From JAVVSK01 sp036654235 (GTDB lineage: Bacteria > Bacillota > Clostridia > Christensenellales > CAG-138), in the NCBI GenBank assembly GCA_036654235.1, contig JAVVSK010000004.1:1-64000 (forward strand): 64,000 bases of DNA. Direction: 5' to 3'. The position numbers and the translations under genes were made by a program. Shown here in pieces: positions 27,333-37,912 of this stretch; position 1 is the stretch's first letter; every line of letters begins with the position of its first letter. Below the pieces are notes generated by a model, which saw only the letters and a list, made by a program, of their open reading frames with translations, searched no databases and was not told the DNA's origin.

Positions 27333-27854
27333 ATGCCTTTTATAATTGGAGCTTTGGTTCTTGTTATAGACCAAATCTCAAAACTTTTATGCGCCAACTG
27401 GCTGCCCACGCTTACAAATAGCACTTATCCTATAATACAAAATGTTTTGCACCTCACCTATGTTGAAAATAGCGGAGCAGCATTTGGGCTTTTGCAAAAT
27501 GCGCAGTTGTTCTTCTTTATAATGACGATTCTCCTTTGTAGTTTGATTATGTGGTTTTTAGTAAATTACTACAATAAACTCCATACGCTTTTAAAAATTT
27601 CAATCATATTGATACTTGCGGGGGCACTTGGCAACTTCATAGATAGAATTGGTCTGGGTTATGTGCGCGATATGATTGATTTTAGACTTATAAATTTTTA
27701 TGTATTTAACGTTGCTGATGCCTCGCTCACAATAGGAGTTACTCTCACGATAATAGATATCTTATTTTTAAAGGGCGGTAAGCTTTTAGCTGAGTTTGAA
27801 GAGACCGCTAAAGAAAAAAGGCTGGCGAGAAAGCAAAGTAAGAAGCATGAGTGA
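27333..27854 (+). CDS. lspA: Lipoprotein signal peptidase (SPase II)
   Basis: A 173-residue membrane aspartyl protease that removes signal peptides from prolipoproteins. Four membrane helices; family motifs VENSGAAFGLLQN, GNFIDRIGLGYVRDMIDF (first catalytic Asp) and FNVADASLTIG (second). The ATG at 27333 follows GGAGG. The basic C-terminal tail overlaps the start of rluD by eight bases, and lspA-rluD is a conserved Bacillota order. Confidence 0.96.
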   Translation: MPFIIGALVLVIDQISKLLCANWLPTLTNSTYPIIQNVLHLTYVENSGAAFGLLQNAQLFFFIMTILLCSLIMWFLVNYYNKLHTLLKISIILILAGALGNFIDRIGLGYVRDMIDFRLINFYVFNVADASLTIGVTLTIIDILFLKGGKLLAEFEETAKEKRLARKQSKKHE

Positions 27855-28779
27855 ATCAGAAGAATGCGACATAATTGAGGTTACCGCCGAGCTTTCCGGC
27901 GAAAGACTTGATTCTTTTTGTGCGCGAGTTTTCCCATATTCCAGATCGCGCTTCGCTAAGCTTATAGAAAACGGCAGTGTTTTACTTAACAGCGCTCCCT
28001 CAAAAGTCAATGTAAAAATAAAAAAAGGCGATATAGTTTTATTAAATTTGCCTAAAATCGAGGTAACTAATATCGTCCCCGAGAATATCCCGCTCGACGT
28101 TGTCTATGAGGATTTTGATATTGCGGTCATAAATAAGGAAAAAGGAATGGTCGTTCATCCCGCCCCGGGACATTATACGGGAACACTCGTAAACGCAATA
28201 ATGTACCGCATAACTGATCTCTCGGGTATTGGTGGAGAGCTTCGTCCCGGTATCGTTCATAGGATTGACAGATTTACTTCGGGTCTTTTAGTTATAGCTA
28301 AAAACGATTTTGCGCATAATTTTCTATCGGAGCAATTAAAAACGCATTCGATAGAACGTGATTATTATGCTCTCGTAACGGGTAATATAAAAGAGGATAA
28401 TGGTTCTATAGACGCACCGATAGGAAGACACCCCCGTGACAGAAAAAAAATGACCGTTTTAAAGGACGGTGGACGCGAAGCGGTTACACATTTTAAAGTT
28501 TTAAAACGCTTTATTTCTTATACGCTTCTCGATGTTTCACTTGAAACGGGGCGCACACATCAGATACGCGTACATATGGCTTATATCAATCACCCTATAG
28601 TCGGCGACGACGTTTATGGCTCTTTAAGCAATAAACTACATATAGAGGGTCAGGCACTTCATGCACATAGGCTTTCTCTCGTGCATCCCCGAACGGGAAA
28701 ACGTATTGAATTTTCAGCTCCAATGCCTCAATATTTTTCAGATATCCTTATAAAGCTTGAACGCGAAACGAAAGTTTAA
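27847..28779 (+). CDS. rluD: RluA/RluD-family 23S rRNA pseudouridine synthase
   Basis: A 310-residue enzyme. The N-terminal S4 RNA-binding domain (about 15-75: RLDSFCARVFPYSRSRFAKL, GSVLLN) precedes the catalytic domain with GMVVHPAPGHYTGTLVNA and PGIVHRIDRFTSGLLVIAK, whose HRID Asp is the catalytic residue, then ETGRTHQIRVHMAYINHPIV. The ATG lies inside the end of lspA (8-base overlap), implying coupling. Whether it modifies the RluD sites or others in 23S rRNA cannot be decided from sequence alone; Bacillota carry several paralogues. Confidence 0.92.
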   Translation: MSESEECDIIEVTAELSGERLDSFCARVFPYSRSRFAKLIENGSVLLNSAPSKVNVKIKKGDIVLLNLPKIEVTNIVPENIPLDVVYEDFDIAVINKEKGMVVHPAPGHYTGTLVNAIMYRITDLSGIGGELRPGIVHRIDRFTSGLLVIAKNDFAHNFLSEQLKTHSIERDYYALVTGNIKEDNGSIDAPIGRHPRDRKKMTVLKDGGREAVTHFKVLKRFISYTLLDVSLETGRTHQIRVHMAYINHPIVGDDVYGSLSNKLHIEGQALHAHRLSLVHPRTGKRIEFSAPMPQYFSDILIKLERETKV

Positions 28780-28954
28780 ATTTCATCGTATTTTCTATAG
28801 TTCAATCATTTATTACTTTCATTTTTTTCGTTTTTAATAAATCAATTTTATAATTGTTTTATTAAAACAGACGGTGGATGCGGCTGTTTTCTATTTACCT
28901 ACTACTAAGTTGCCGCTATAAGAATTTTGATTTCTGATTTTTTCAATCTATCAA

Positions 28955-28983
28955 TTGTAAAATGCATTCGGTAGCGTTATAAT
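28955..28983 (+). promoter_or_regulatory. Promoter of tdh-kbl
   Basis: TTGTAA (28955-28960), 17 bases, TATAAT (28978-28983), 33 bases before the tdh ATG. Confidence 0.75.
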
Positions 28984-29015
28984 TGAGCTACAAACAATTT
29001 TTTGGGAGGCATTTT

Positions 29016-30056
29016 ATGCAAAGCATGATGGATGCACTTGTAAAAGAAGCGCCCGGTAAAGGGCTAACTCTAAAAAAGGTTCCCGTACCGCAGGTCGGTG
29101 TCGGACAAGTACTTATAAAAATTAAAAAAACCGCTATTTGCGGCACGGATGTTCACATTTACAATTGGGATTCATGGAGTCAGCAAAATCTAAAGCCGCC
29201 TGTTACAATAGGACATGAATATGTCGGCGAGATTGCCGCCATTGGCGATGGTGTACATGGTTACGAAGTCGGTCAGCGCGTAAGCGGTGAAGGTCATATC
29301 GTTTGCGGTCATTGCAGAAACTGCCGTTCTGGTAATGGACAGTGGTGCAAAGATACCTATGGCGTCGGAGTTAATCGCGACGGTGCATTCGCTGAGTACC
29401 TTTGTATTCCGGCTACTAACGTTGTTTCTGTTCCCAGCGCGATACCCGACGACTGGGTATCTTTCTTTGATGCATACGGAAACGCAACGCATACGGCTCT
29501 TATGTTCGACGTCGTTGGCGAGGACGTTTTGATAACCGGTGCCGGTCCTATCGGTATGATGGCTGCCGGAATTTGCAGACATAATGGCGCAAGGCGCGTT
29601 GTTATAACGGATGTAAATGATTATCGTCTTGAACTCGCTAAAACTATGGGAGCAACGGCAACTGTTAACGTAACGAAACAGAAGCTCGAAGACGTTATGG
29701 GAGCGCAAAATATAACAGAGGGCTTCGATGTTGGTCTTGAAATGAGCGGCAATGGCTCGGCTCTTGTTCAAATGCTTCAAAAAATGAGGAACGGCGGTAA
29801 AGTTGCGCTTCTTGGAATAGCTGGTCCCGGAACCGTTATCGATTGGAACGACGTTATATTTAAGGGGCTTACGCTTCAGGGCATATATGGGCGCAAGATG
29901 TTTGAAACATGGTATAAGATGGGCGCAATGATAGAAGCCGGATTTGATCTTTCCCCCATGGTAACACATAGATTCGATTATCACGACTTTGAAAAGGGAT
30001 TTGCCGCTATGAACAGCGGAGAATCCGGCAAGGTTGTTCTAACTTGGTCTAAATAA
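29016..30056 (+). CDS. tdh: L-threonine 3-dehydrogenase (zinc MDR type)
   Basis: A 346-residue NAD-dependent enzyme that oxidises L-threonine to 2-amino-3-ketobutyrate. Catalytic zinc region [16 protein letters not shown] and [10 protein letters not shown]; structural zinc [18 protein letters not shown] Rossmann motif [17 protein letters not shown]. The sequence tracks E. coli Tdh throughout. The ATG at 29016 follows GGGAGG. kbl follows after 27 bases and takes the product, so the pair forms the threonine-to-glycine route. Confidence 0.96.
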   Translation: MQSMMDALVKEAPGKGLTLKKVPVPQVGVGQVLIKIKKTAICGTDVHIYNWDSWSQQNLKPPVTIGHEYVGEIAAIGDGVHGYEVGQRVSGEGHIVCGHCRNCRSGNGQWCKDTYGVGVNRDGAFAEYLCIPATNVVSVPSAIPDDWVSFFDAYGNATHTALMFDVVGEDVLITGAGPIGMMAAGICRHNGARRVVITDVNDYRLELAKTMGATATVNVTKQKLEDVMGAQNITEGFDVGLEMSGNGSALVQMLQKMRNGGKVALLGIAGPGTVIDWNDVIFKGLTLQGIYGRKMFETWYKMGAMIEAGFDLSPMVTHRFDYHDFEKGFAAMNSGESGKVVLTWSK

Positions 30057-30083
30057 ATTTTATATGATTAAAGGAGAATAAAA

Positions 30084-31265
30084 ATGAAACAGGCATATGG
30101 TATTTTTCAAAATGAGCTTCAGGATATAAAAGACTCAGGAACATATAAAGACGAACGCATTATAACGACACCGCAAAAGGCACGTATCGACACAACAGAA
30201 ACCAGGGACGTACTTAACATGTGCGCGAACAACTATCTTGGACTTTCAAATCATCCGGCGCTTATCGAAGCCGCGAAAAAAAGCTACGACGAATGGGGCT
30301 TCGGGCTTTCGTCTGTACGCTTTATTTGCGGAACGCAACAGATTCATAAGACTCTTGAACGTAAGATATCCGACTTTTTGGGAATGGACGATGCTATTCT
30401 CTATTCCTCTTGCTTCGATGCAAACGGCGGCTTATTTGAAACGCTCCTCGGCGCGGAAGACGCTATAATTTCGGACGAGTTAAACCATGCGAGTATTATA
30501 GATGGCGTCCGCCTTTCAAAGGCAAAACGTTTCCGCTATAAGAACAACAATATGGATGACCTTAGGATTCAGCTTGAATCCGCGAAGGACGCGAAAATTA
30601 AGCTCATAGCAACGGACGGCGTTTTCTCGATGGATGGTTTTATAGCAAACCTCAGCGGAATTTGCGACCTTGCTGATGAATACGGCGCTCTCGTAATGGT
30701 AGACGATAGCCACGCGGTCGGATTTATGGGTGCGCATGGTAAGGGTACTCCGGAGCATTGCGGAGTTATGGGTCGTGTTGATATAATTACGGGAACTCTC
30801 GGTAAGGCTCTCGGCGGAGCATCCGGCGGATATACCGCCGCAAGACAGGAGATAATCGACCTTCTTCGCCAGCGCTCACGTCCATATCTTTTTTCTAATA
30901 CACTCGCCCCGGCAATATGCGCCGCATCTATAAAAGTTTTTGATATGTTGACCGAGAGTACGGCTCTTCGCGACAAGGTTCATGCGAATACGACTTATTT
31001 CCGTGACCAGCTTGGAAAAATCGGTTTTGACGTTCCCGAAAGCACTCATCCCATCGTCCCCGTTATGCTCTATGACGCTAAGGTCGCTCAAGAATTTGCT
31101 AAACGCATGCTTAAAAAAGGCGTATATGTCGTCGGTTTCTTCTATCCGGTCGTTCCACAGAACAAGGCGCGTATCAGAACTCAGGTCAGCGCAGGTCATT
31201 CAAAAGAAGATCTTGATTTTGCAGTACGTTGCTTTAAAGAAGTAAAAGAAGAAATGTGCATTTAA
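30084..31265 (+). CDS. kbl: Glycine C-acetyltransferase (2-amino-3-ketobutyrate CoA ligase)
   Basis: A 393-residue PLP enzyme of the alpha-oxoamine synthase family; it cleaves 2-amino-3-ketobutyrate with CoA to glycine and acetyl-CoA. Motifs: [67 protein letters not shown] and the PLP-Lys segment [14 protein letters not shown]. Downstream of tdh with AAAGGAG before the ATG. Confidence 0.96.
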   Translation: MKQAYGIFQNELQDIKDSGTYKDERIITTPQKARIDTTETRDVLNMCANNYLGLSNHPALIEAAKKSYDEWGFGLSSVRFICGTQQIHKTLERKISDFLGMDDAILYSSCFDANGGLFETLLGAEDAIISDELNHASIIDGVRLSKAKRFRYKNNNMDDLRIQLESAKDAKIKLIATDGVFSMDGFIANLSGICDLADEYGALVMVDDSHAVGFMGAHGKGTPEHCGVMGRVDIITGTLGKALGGASGGYTAARQEIIDLLRQRSRPYLFSNTLAPAICAASIKVFDMLTESTALRDKVHANTTYFRDQLGKIGFDVPESTHPIVPVMLYDAKVAQEFAKRMLKKGVYVVGFFYPVVPQNKARIRTQVSAGHSKEDLDFAVRCFKEVKEEMCI

Positions 31266-31317
31266 CCTTTTAATCTCTATTTTTTTGGTTTTATTAAAGT
31301 ACTAAAATAATGTTTAT

Positions 31318-31360
31318 GAAACGCCGATTTCTGATTTTTTAGGAATCGGCGTTTCTTTTT
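31318..31360 (+). terminator. Intrinsic terminator of tdh-kbl
   Basis: A perfect 12-base-pair stem (31318-31329 with 31344-31355) with five T immediately after. Confidence 0.9.
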
Positions 31361-31399
31361 ATCGAAACTTAAAGGATACTAGATTATATTGCGGCACAT

Positions 31400-32707
31400 T
31401 CAATTTAAAAGCCTTAAACCTTTAGGAAGATAGTTTTTTAAAACTCCTCCGCTCATTTTCCCAAAACCAACGTTAAACCCGTCAACAGCTACAGCCGTAT
31501 ACCCGTCCTCTTCGTCTAAAATAAGAGTAAACCCACGAAGAAAATCCAAAATTTCTTTTGATTCCATAGTAAAATTCAGTTGCCTTTTAAAAACGCCTCC
31601 GCCTTCAGCAATAAAAAGCGAATGCGACGGCGAAAAACGTGTGTTTTTAAACTCCCCCGCAAAAACACCGGCTCTCAATGTGAAAAAATTGGACGCTATA
31701 TTAATTATTTCGTCGTTTGCAAGATAGATCCGTCCGTCTTTCAAAAAATACGCCTCACCGGAAGGAAGTATTGAAAAATTATCCGTCATAAAAGATTTGA
31801 GAACATTTAAAGCGTTCTTATCACGAATCAGATTCGGATTTTTATATTCTCCCGTTTCAGTCTCTCCCCCATCCCCTATTCTTTTCATTTTACAAACAAA
31901 GTGACCCTCTCCAACTGATGTATGCGGGTATAGACGCTTCATAAATATGAGCGAAAAATCCTCATTTTTACGCAAAAAGTTCTCTATGACTTCCTCGTTT
32001 TCCTCTTTTGAGAAGGTACATGTTGAGTATATTAGAATGCCGTTTGTTTTAACCGTTTCCGCTGCCGCGCTTAAAATTTGCCTTTGACGCACAGCGCAGG
32101 CTTTTACGTGTTCAAGCGACCATTCCGCTATTGCGCGTTCGTCTTTCCTAAACATACCTTCTCCGGAACAAGGTGCGTCAACTAAAACAGCGTCAAAATA
32201 TTTTGGGAGTTTTTTTGCTATATCACCCGGATGCGCGGATATAACGACCGAATTTGCAATTCCCATACGCTCAATAGTATTGCTAAGCGTCTTTGCGCGC
32301 GAAGGTATAAATTCGTTCGCAACTAAAATACCGTTCCCATTCATTTTAGCGGCTATCGCCGCCGCTTTCCCTCCGGGAGACGCACACATATCAAGTATTC
32401 TCATACCCGATTTTATATCGAAAGCCGCAACAGCGCTCATAGCCGTCGGCTCCTGAAGATAATAAAGCCCCGCAAAATGATAGGGATGACGACCTAATCC
32501 GTCCGCATCCACGATAAAGCCCTCGTCAATAATTCCGGTCTTTTTTAGAGTATAAGGGAACGCGGCACAAAACGAGTCTATGCCGACCTTTAATGTATTT
32601 ACCCTTAGTGCCTTAGTCGGAGACTTTGAAAACGATTCGTAAAAGCTTTCAAAATCACCGCCGAGGTACTTGCGCATTCTATTTAAAAAATCATTCGGAA
32701 GTTCCAA
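31400..32707 (-). CDS. RsmF/NOL1-NOP2-Sun family rRNA (cytosine-C5) methyltransferase
   Basis: A 435-residue SAM-dependent RNA m5C methyltransferase. The SAM site is ILDMCASPGGKAAAIAA, motif IV is DAPCSGEGMFRKD, and the catalytic Cys lies in LIYSTCTFSKEENEEVIENF. The roughly 150-residue C-terminal extension resembles the RsmF/YebU PUA-like region, so 16S (RsmF-type) is likelier than RsmB. It starts at a TTG three bases after the stop of the 5'-nucleotidase gene with only a weak SD, so it is probably cotranscribed. Confidence 0.9.
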   Translation of the reverse strand: MELPNDFLNRMRKYLGGDFESFYESFSKSPTKALRVNTLKVGIDSFCAAFPYTLKKTGIIDEGFIVDADGLGRHPYHFAGLYYLQEPTAMSAVAAFDIKSGMRILDMCASPGGKAAAIAAKMNGNGILVANEFIPSRAKTLSNTIERMGIANSVVISAHPGDIAKKLPKYFDAVLVDAPCSGEGMFRKDERAIAEWSLEHVKACAVRQRQILSAAAETVKTNGILIYSTCTFSKEENEEVIENFLRKNEDFSLIFMKRLYPHTSVGEGHFVCKMKRIGDGGETETGEYKNPNLIRDKNALNVLKSFMTDNFSILPSGEAYFLKDGRIYLANDEIINIASNFFTLRAGVFAGEFKNTRFSPSHSLFIAEGGGVFKRQLNFTMESKEILDFLRGFTLILDEEDGYTAVAVDGFNVGFGKMSGGVLKNYLPKGLRLLN

Positions 32708-32710
32708 AAT

Positions 32711-34345
32711 TTATGCTCTGTTTTTTCTTTTAAGAACAAGTATAAAACCGCAAACGCCAACTAAAAGAACAGCTATGGCAAAAGACAAAATGCTATCCGC
32801 ACCGGTATCCGGCGGGTTAGGTTGGTTCGTTTTTTCAACGATTCGACCGTCCGTCGTCGCGTATGATTTAAGCGATCCGAGCTTCACAATATATTCGGAA
32901 AGCATAACATCAAATGTTGTAAACTCACATACGGCCGGTTTTTCCGCAATCATAGTATAATTCGTACCATAAGCTATAAAGTCGTTCGTAACGAGGAGAT
33001 ATTCCTTATTCGGGTCTATTTTTTCGCTACCAACGCTTATGTTTTTTATATCGACTCGCTGTCCGGCAGGAGCAGCTTTATCATAAATAAATGAAATCCC
33101 GCTTACCTGTAAAAATTCTCCGTAGGTTTCTGGTAATTTTGATAGTGATATCTCCAGTATATCGTGAATATCGCTCCCCTTAACATACTTTGTGACTCCG
33201 TAGTTCCCGAAAGGCAATACTGTTATTATCTCGCCTCTCGTTATATCTCCGATATCTATTGAGGCTCTTATTCCTCCGCTATTAACAATCGCTATATCCG
33301 CCCCCGTATTAAACCTCATTGCATCGGTAATAAGATCGCCAAGGTTGGTTTCCCTCGTTCTAATGTTTTCATATTCTCCGTCCAATTGAACATCAGTTTT
33401 TGCGACAACTTCATTCATAATTTCGGATATCTCATCATCCAGCTTTTTAACGATGGTATCAACAGCTTCGTCTGTATCTGAAAATTCACGCAAATTTACA
33501 AGTTCGGCGCGCTTCTTGTTTTCTTTATCTATCGTAACAATCCCTATATTCGACATATAATATCCGGTTTGAACTATTAGGGTATCTTTAACGAGATTCC
33601 CGTTTTCAAGAGCGGAATGACTGTGACCATCGACAAAAATATCTATCCCATCTACGGCATTTACTATCTCAGATGAAATTACGCTAGACGACGCACTATC
33701 GTCCCCAATATGCCCAAGCGCAATTATATAATTAACGCCCTGTTTTTTAAGATCCGCAACTTGTTCCTTCGCAACTTCAATCGGATCTAAAAACTCTACG
33801 CCCGCTACATATGATGATAAAACTTTATCCTTAGTATCCGGAGTTGCAAGTCCGAATATGCCAAACTTTACCCCGTTTTTTTCTATAACAGTATTAGGGA
33901 TAAAGAGGGGTTCGCCCGTATTTTCATATACAACGTTTGACGCGATAACCGGAAATTTCGTGATTTTAGAAAGTTCGAGCAATCTTTGATAACCGTAGTT
34001 ATAATCATGATTGCCGGTTGTCATAGCGTCGTATCCAACAGCGTTCATGATCTCAACTATTGCCCTGCCCTCCGATAACTGCGCAAACGGCATTCCATGA
34101 AGCGTATCGCCCGCATCTAAAACCAAAACAGTGGCACCCATATCCTCATATTTATGTTTCATAGCGGCAACAGCAGTAAAGCCCATTATACTTTTCCCGT
34201 CAGGAACGGCGCGCCCATGCGAATCATTGGTATGTAAAATTATCGTCTGTCCCAGTAATGGCTTTTGATCATTTTCAGCTAAAACGCCAGCAAATGTCGA
34301 AAACATAAAGCAAGCAGCCAATAAAAAAGATAGAATTTTTTTCAT
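32711..34345 (-). CDS. Secreted 5'-nucleotidase / UDP-sugar hydrolase, wall-anchored
   Basis: A 544-residue secreted protein. After a signal peptide (LSFLLAACFMFSTFAGVLA) come the metallophosphatase domain (TIILHTNDSHG, VLDAGDTLHGMPF, TTGNHDYNYG, GHIGDDSA, VDGHSHSALENG) and the 5'-nucleotidase C-terminal domain (NLGDLITDAMRFNTGADIAI, NSGGIRASI). It ends NPPDTGADS, a hydrophobic helix and KRKNRA, an LPxTG-like sortase sorting signal of variant form (PPDTG). It likely salvages phosphate and nucleosides from extracellular nucleotides. Starts at ATG 34345 (GTG just before it); AGGAG lies 7 bases upstream. Confidence 0.92.
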   Translation of the reverse strand: MKKILSFLLAACFMFSTFAGVLAENDQKPLLGQTIILHTNDSHGRAVPDGKSIMGFTAVAAMKHKYEDMGATVLVLDAGDTLHGMPFAQLSEGRAIVEIMNAVGYDAMTTGNHDYNYGYQRLLELSKITKFPVIASNVVYENTGEPLFIPNTVIEKNGVKFGIFGLATPDTKDKVLSSYVAGVEFLDPIEVAKEQVADLKKQGVNYIIALGHIGDDSASSSVISSEIVNAVDGIDIFVDGHSHSALENGNLVKDTLIVQTGYYMSNIGIVTIDKENKKRAELVNLREFSDTDEAVDTIVKKLDDEISEIMNEVVAKTDVQLDGEYENIRTRETNLGDLITDAMRFNTGADIAIVNSGGIRASIDIGDITRGEIITVLPFGNYGVTKYVKGSDIHDILEISLSKLPETYGEFLQVSGISFIYDKAAPAGQRVDIKNISVGSEKIDPNKEYLLVTNDFIAYGTNYTMIAEKPAVCEFTTFDVMLSEYIVKLGSLKSYATTDGRIVEKTNQPNPPDTGADSILSFAIAVLLVGVCGFILVLKRKNRA

Positions 34346-34477
34346 CACTAATCTCCTCTCAAGATAATCAAATTAGATATATCTTTCCATATTATAGTGC
34401 TTTTTATAACATAATACAAATAAAATAAAAGAATGAATTTTTTGTATCATTTTAAAAAGTCGCAATCCGACCCCCTG

Positions 34478-37400
34478 CTAAGGGTTTAATTTAATGTTTT
34501 CTGAACCTAAAACCGCTCTGATCTTTGCTAAAAGCCCCGTCTCCGGGTTTATATAAAGCTCATGCGGCGCAAGCTGTTGTTTTTTCGTATCTTCGTTATA
34601 GAAAACAACGGGAACGTTTCCGGGAAAACACCGCAAAAGCTCTAATATTTCTTTCTTTTTACGTTCGGTATCGTTTTTAAATCTCAAAAACAGACGCATG
34701 TTTTCATTAACGGATTTAAGGGGTTTCACCGTTTCCAATAAAATAGTGTTCACCTGATCTTCGCGTATGTTCAATCTACCTGAAACGCAGACTATGGCAT
34801 CGTTTTCCAGTACATCGCGGTAAATTGAAAAAGTTTTTGGAAATACCGTAACCTCGACTGAGCCCGATTTATCTGACATTACAAAAAACGCCATTACTCC
34901 ATTCCCGGATTTCGTGTTTTTTCTATGCAACATAGATATTATTCCGCCAATAGTAAGATAAGCCCCGTCTTTAAAATCTCCCGTTCCGTCCGCCTGTTGC
35001 ACTTTTAAAGCGGTAGCGCTCATTCGCCGCATCTCTTTTTCAAACTCGTTCAATGGATGACCGCTAAGGTATATTCCAATTACATCTTTTTCAAACTGAA
35101 GCAGCGTTTTTTCCGGAAATTCCCTAAGATTAGGAAGCGCAATTTCTTTATCATAGTTTTCGCTTTTATCCGATAGGTCAAAAAGCGATATCTGACCGGA
35201 TAATTTTTTTCGCCTATCTCCGGATGCATCGTCCATCACTGAATCGTATACAGCTAAAAGCTGTGAACGTTTTAACCCTAAGCTATCAAAGCACCCTGCC
35301 TTTATAAGCGATTCGACCATGCGTTTATTTATAGATCCGGCGCGCATAAGAAAATCATTAAAACTTTTAAAATCGCCATAGGTTTTGCGTTCCGATATCA
35401 TATCGTCAATCGCTTTTTCACCGACGTTTTTTATAGCCGCAAGCCCGAATCGAATTGCTCCGTTTTCAACGGAAAACCGCGCAAAGCTCTTGTTTATATC
35501 CGGAGGAAGCTGCTTTATACCCCGCTCTTTTGCAAAAAATAAATATTCGGCTATTTTATCCGTGTTCCCTAAAAAGCTATTTATAAGCGCAGTCATAAAT
35601 TCTGTTAAATAATAGTACTTTAAATATGCGGTACGATAGGCAAGGACGGCGTATCCGGCTGCATGTGCCTTATTAAAGGCATAAGAAGCAAAGTCCATCA
35701 TCTCGTCAAAAATTTTCCCGGCAACGTCTTCGTTTATTCCATTCCGAATAGCTCCGGGAACGGTTATGACCCCGTTTTCTTCCATGCCGAATATGAAATT
35801 CTCGCGTTCCTTTGCCATAACATCATACTTTTTTTTACTCATAGCGCGACGAACGAGGTCGCTTCGTCCGATAGAATAGCCGGCAAGGTCGCGCACTATA
35901 CGCATGACCTGTTCCTGATAGACCATACATCCATAAGTTTCCTCTAAAATCGGACGAAGAAGCTCCGTTGGATATACTATTTTGCTTCTGTCGTTTTTAC
36001 CCATTATATAGCGCGGAATCTGATCCATTGGACCGGGACGAAACAGTGATATCCCCGCTATTATATCGGTAAAGCAATCTGGCTTTAGCTGAGTTAAAAA
36101 CGCTCGCATCCCTTGAGATTCTAGCTGAAATACTCCGTCTGTATCGCCCACGCCTATCATATCATATATGTTTTTATCATTAAAATCCATACATGAAAAG
36201 TCTATATCCGCTTTCCCGCTCTGTTTTATTAAATCTATTGCATCCCGAATTACGGTTAAAGTACGGAGTCCTAAAATATCCGTTTTTAAAAGTCCAAGAC
36301 TTTCGAGAGTACCCATTGGAAACTGCGTTGTGATTGCGTCATCGTTTTTTTGAAGCGGAACGTACTCATAAACCGGTTCTCTTGTTATAAGTATCCCTGC
36401 GGCATGTGTCGACGCATGCCGTGGAAGCCCTTCAAGCTTTTTTGAAATATCAAAAAGCTTTTTAACGTTGGAATTCTCCATCATCGCTTTAAGATTTGGA
36501 TTATCCTCTATAGCTTTATCGAGAGTTATATGCATGAAACTCGGAATCTGTTTTGCGATTTTATCAACCTCGCCATAGGGCATATGTAGAGCGCGCCCAA
36601 CGTCTCTTATAACGGCGCGCGCCGCCATCGTTCCGAACGTTATTATCTGCGCAACATGATCACTTCCATAGCGCGATATTAGATAGTTTATTACCTCCTG
36701 CCGCCGCACAACGCAAAAATCTATATCTATATCGGGCATTGATATTCGCTCAGGGTTCAAAAACCGTTCAAACAATAATCCGTATTCTAGAGGATTTACA
36801 TCCGTCACATATAAACAGTATAAAACAAGACAAGCTGCGCCGCTCCCCCGCCCGGGTCCGGTCGCTATTCCGACGCTTTTAGCAAAGCGAATTAAATCCC
36901 AAACTATTAGAAAGTAATCTACGAAGCCCATATTCTCTATTGTCGAAAGCTCATATTCTACGCGCGCGCGCGCCTCATCGCTATCAAAAAGACCGCGTTT
37001 TTTCATTCCGTCGATAGTAAGTTGTCTAAGATATTCAGGGTTGTCCTTTAAACCGCCCTCCGGAATAAAAAGAGGAAGATGGCGGGTTTTAAAGTCTATT
37101 TCCAAATTACATTTATTTACTATTTCTTCGGTATTATCTATCGCATCTTGATAATTATAGAGCATATTCCGCATTTCGGCTTCAGATTTCATATAGAACT
37201 CGTCACAAACCATTTTCATTCGATCTTCATCGTCAACAAAACGGTTGGTTTGAATACAAAGAAGGATATCCTGCGCCTCAGCATCCTTAGCGTAAACATA
37301 GTGAATATCGTTTGTTGCCACGGTCTTTATCTTAAACTCACGCGCAAGATCGTTTAATTTTGGCAAAAGCTCAGCCTGTTCCGGAAAATTTTGATTTTGA

Positions 37401-37912
37401 AGTTCAATATAAAAATCATCTCCGAAGATCTTTTTTAAACGGAGAGCAAGAGAACGCGCCTCATCGTCGCGCCCTTCCAACATATAGCGCGGGATATCGC
37501 CGCCTATGCAGGCAGAAGTGCAGATTAATCCTTCATGATATTTTTCGAGTATATCGTAATCTATACGCGGTTTATAATAAAATCCCTCGGTAAAGGCGAT
37601 AGAACTTAATTTTATTAGATTGTGATACCCAAGCTCGTTTTTCGCTAGAAGTATCAAATGCCCATATTCCCTATGTCCCTCCCTATCAAATCTACTCTTT
37701 GGCGCAACATATGTTTCTATGCCAATAATGGGCTTAATGCCTCCCGCCTTACATGCATTATAAAAATCTATAACGCCGTACATAGCTCCGTGGTCAGTTA
37801 TCCCGAGGGCATTCATCCCGAGTTCCCGCGCCCGCTTTACAAGATCCTTTATCCTGGCCGCGCCGTCAAGCAAGCTGTATTCGGTATGAACATGGAGATG
37901 CGTAAAACTCAT
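34478..37912 (-). CDS. dnaE: DNA polymerase III alpha subunit (DnaE)
   Basis: An 1144-residue replicative polymerase of the C family. The N-terminal PHP domain shows THLHVHTEYSLLDGAARI, ALGITDHGAMYG and KPIIGIETYVAP. The palm catalytic motif PDIDIDF is near residue 391, with a third Asp in LLKTDILGLRTL. A helix-hairpin-helix region and a C-terminal OB fold (GAYLTIGGIISMLHRK) follow. This is the DnaE1-type layout, distinct from PolC. Its ATG overlaps the whiA stop by four bases, so it ends the rapZ-whiA-dnaE run. Confidence 0.97.
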   Translation of the reverse strand: MSFTHLHVHTEYSLLDGAARIKDLVKRARELGMNALGITDHGAMYGVIDFYNACKAGGIKPIIGIETYVAPKSRFDREGHREYGHLILLAKNELGYHNLIKLSSIAFTEGFYYKPRIDYDILEKYHEGLICTSACIGGDIPRYMLEGRDDEARSLALRLKKIFGDDFYIELQNQNFPEQAELLPKLNDLAREFKIKTVATNDIHYVYAKDAEAQDILLCIQTNRFVDDEDRMKMVCDEFYMKSEAEMRNMLYNYQDAIDNTEEIVNKCNLEIDFKTRHLPLFIPEGGLKDNPEYLRQLTIDGMKKRGLFDSDEARARVEYELSTIENMGFVDYFLIVWDLIRFAKSVGIATGPGRGSGAACLVLYCLYVTDVNPLEYGLLFERFLNPERISMPDIDIDFCVVRRQEVINYLISRYGSDHVAQIITFGTMAARAVIRDVGRALHMPYGEVDKIAKQIPSFMHITLDKAIEDNPNLKAMMENSNVKKLFDISKKLEGLPRHASTHAAGILITREPVYEYVPLQKNDDAITTQFPMGTLESLGLLKTDILGLRTLTVIRDAIDLIKQSGKADIDFSCMDFNDKNIYDMIGVGDTDGVFQLESQGMRAFLTQLKPDCFTDIIAGISLFRPGPMDQIPRYIMGKNDRSKIVYPTELLRPILEETYGCMVYQEQVMRIVRDLAGYSIGRSDLVRRAMSKKKYDVMAKERENFIFGMEENGVITVPGAIRNGINEDVAGKIFDEMMDFASYAFNKAHAAGYAVLAYRTAYLKYYYLTEFMTALINSFLGNTDKIAEYLFFAKERGIKQLPPDINKSFARFSVENGAIRFGLAAIKNVGEKAIDDMISERKTYGDFKSFNDFLMRAGSINKRMVESLIKAGCFDSLGLKRSQLLAVYDSVMDDASGDRRKKLSGQISLFDLSDKSENYDKEIALPNLREFPEKTLLQFEKDVIGIYLSGHPLNEFEKEMRRMSATALKVQQADGTGDFKDGAYLTIGGIISMLHRKNTKSGNGVMAFFVMSDKSGSVEVTVFPKTFSIYRDVLENDAIVCVSGRLNIREDQVNTILLETVKPLKSVNENMRLFLRFKNDTERKKKEILELLRCFPGNVPVVFYNEDTKKQQLAPHELYINPETGLLAKIRAVLGSENIKLNP

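Noticed and set aside
29190..29984. 264-codon minus-strand frame
   Set aside because: It lies entirely antisense to tdh, which is strongly supported by motifs; no SD and no recognisable domain.
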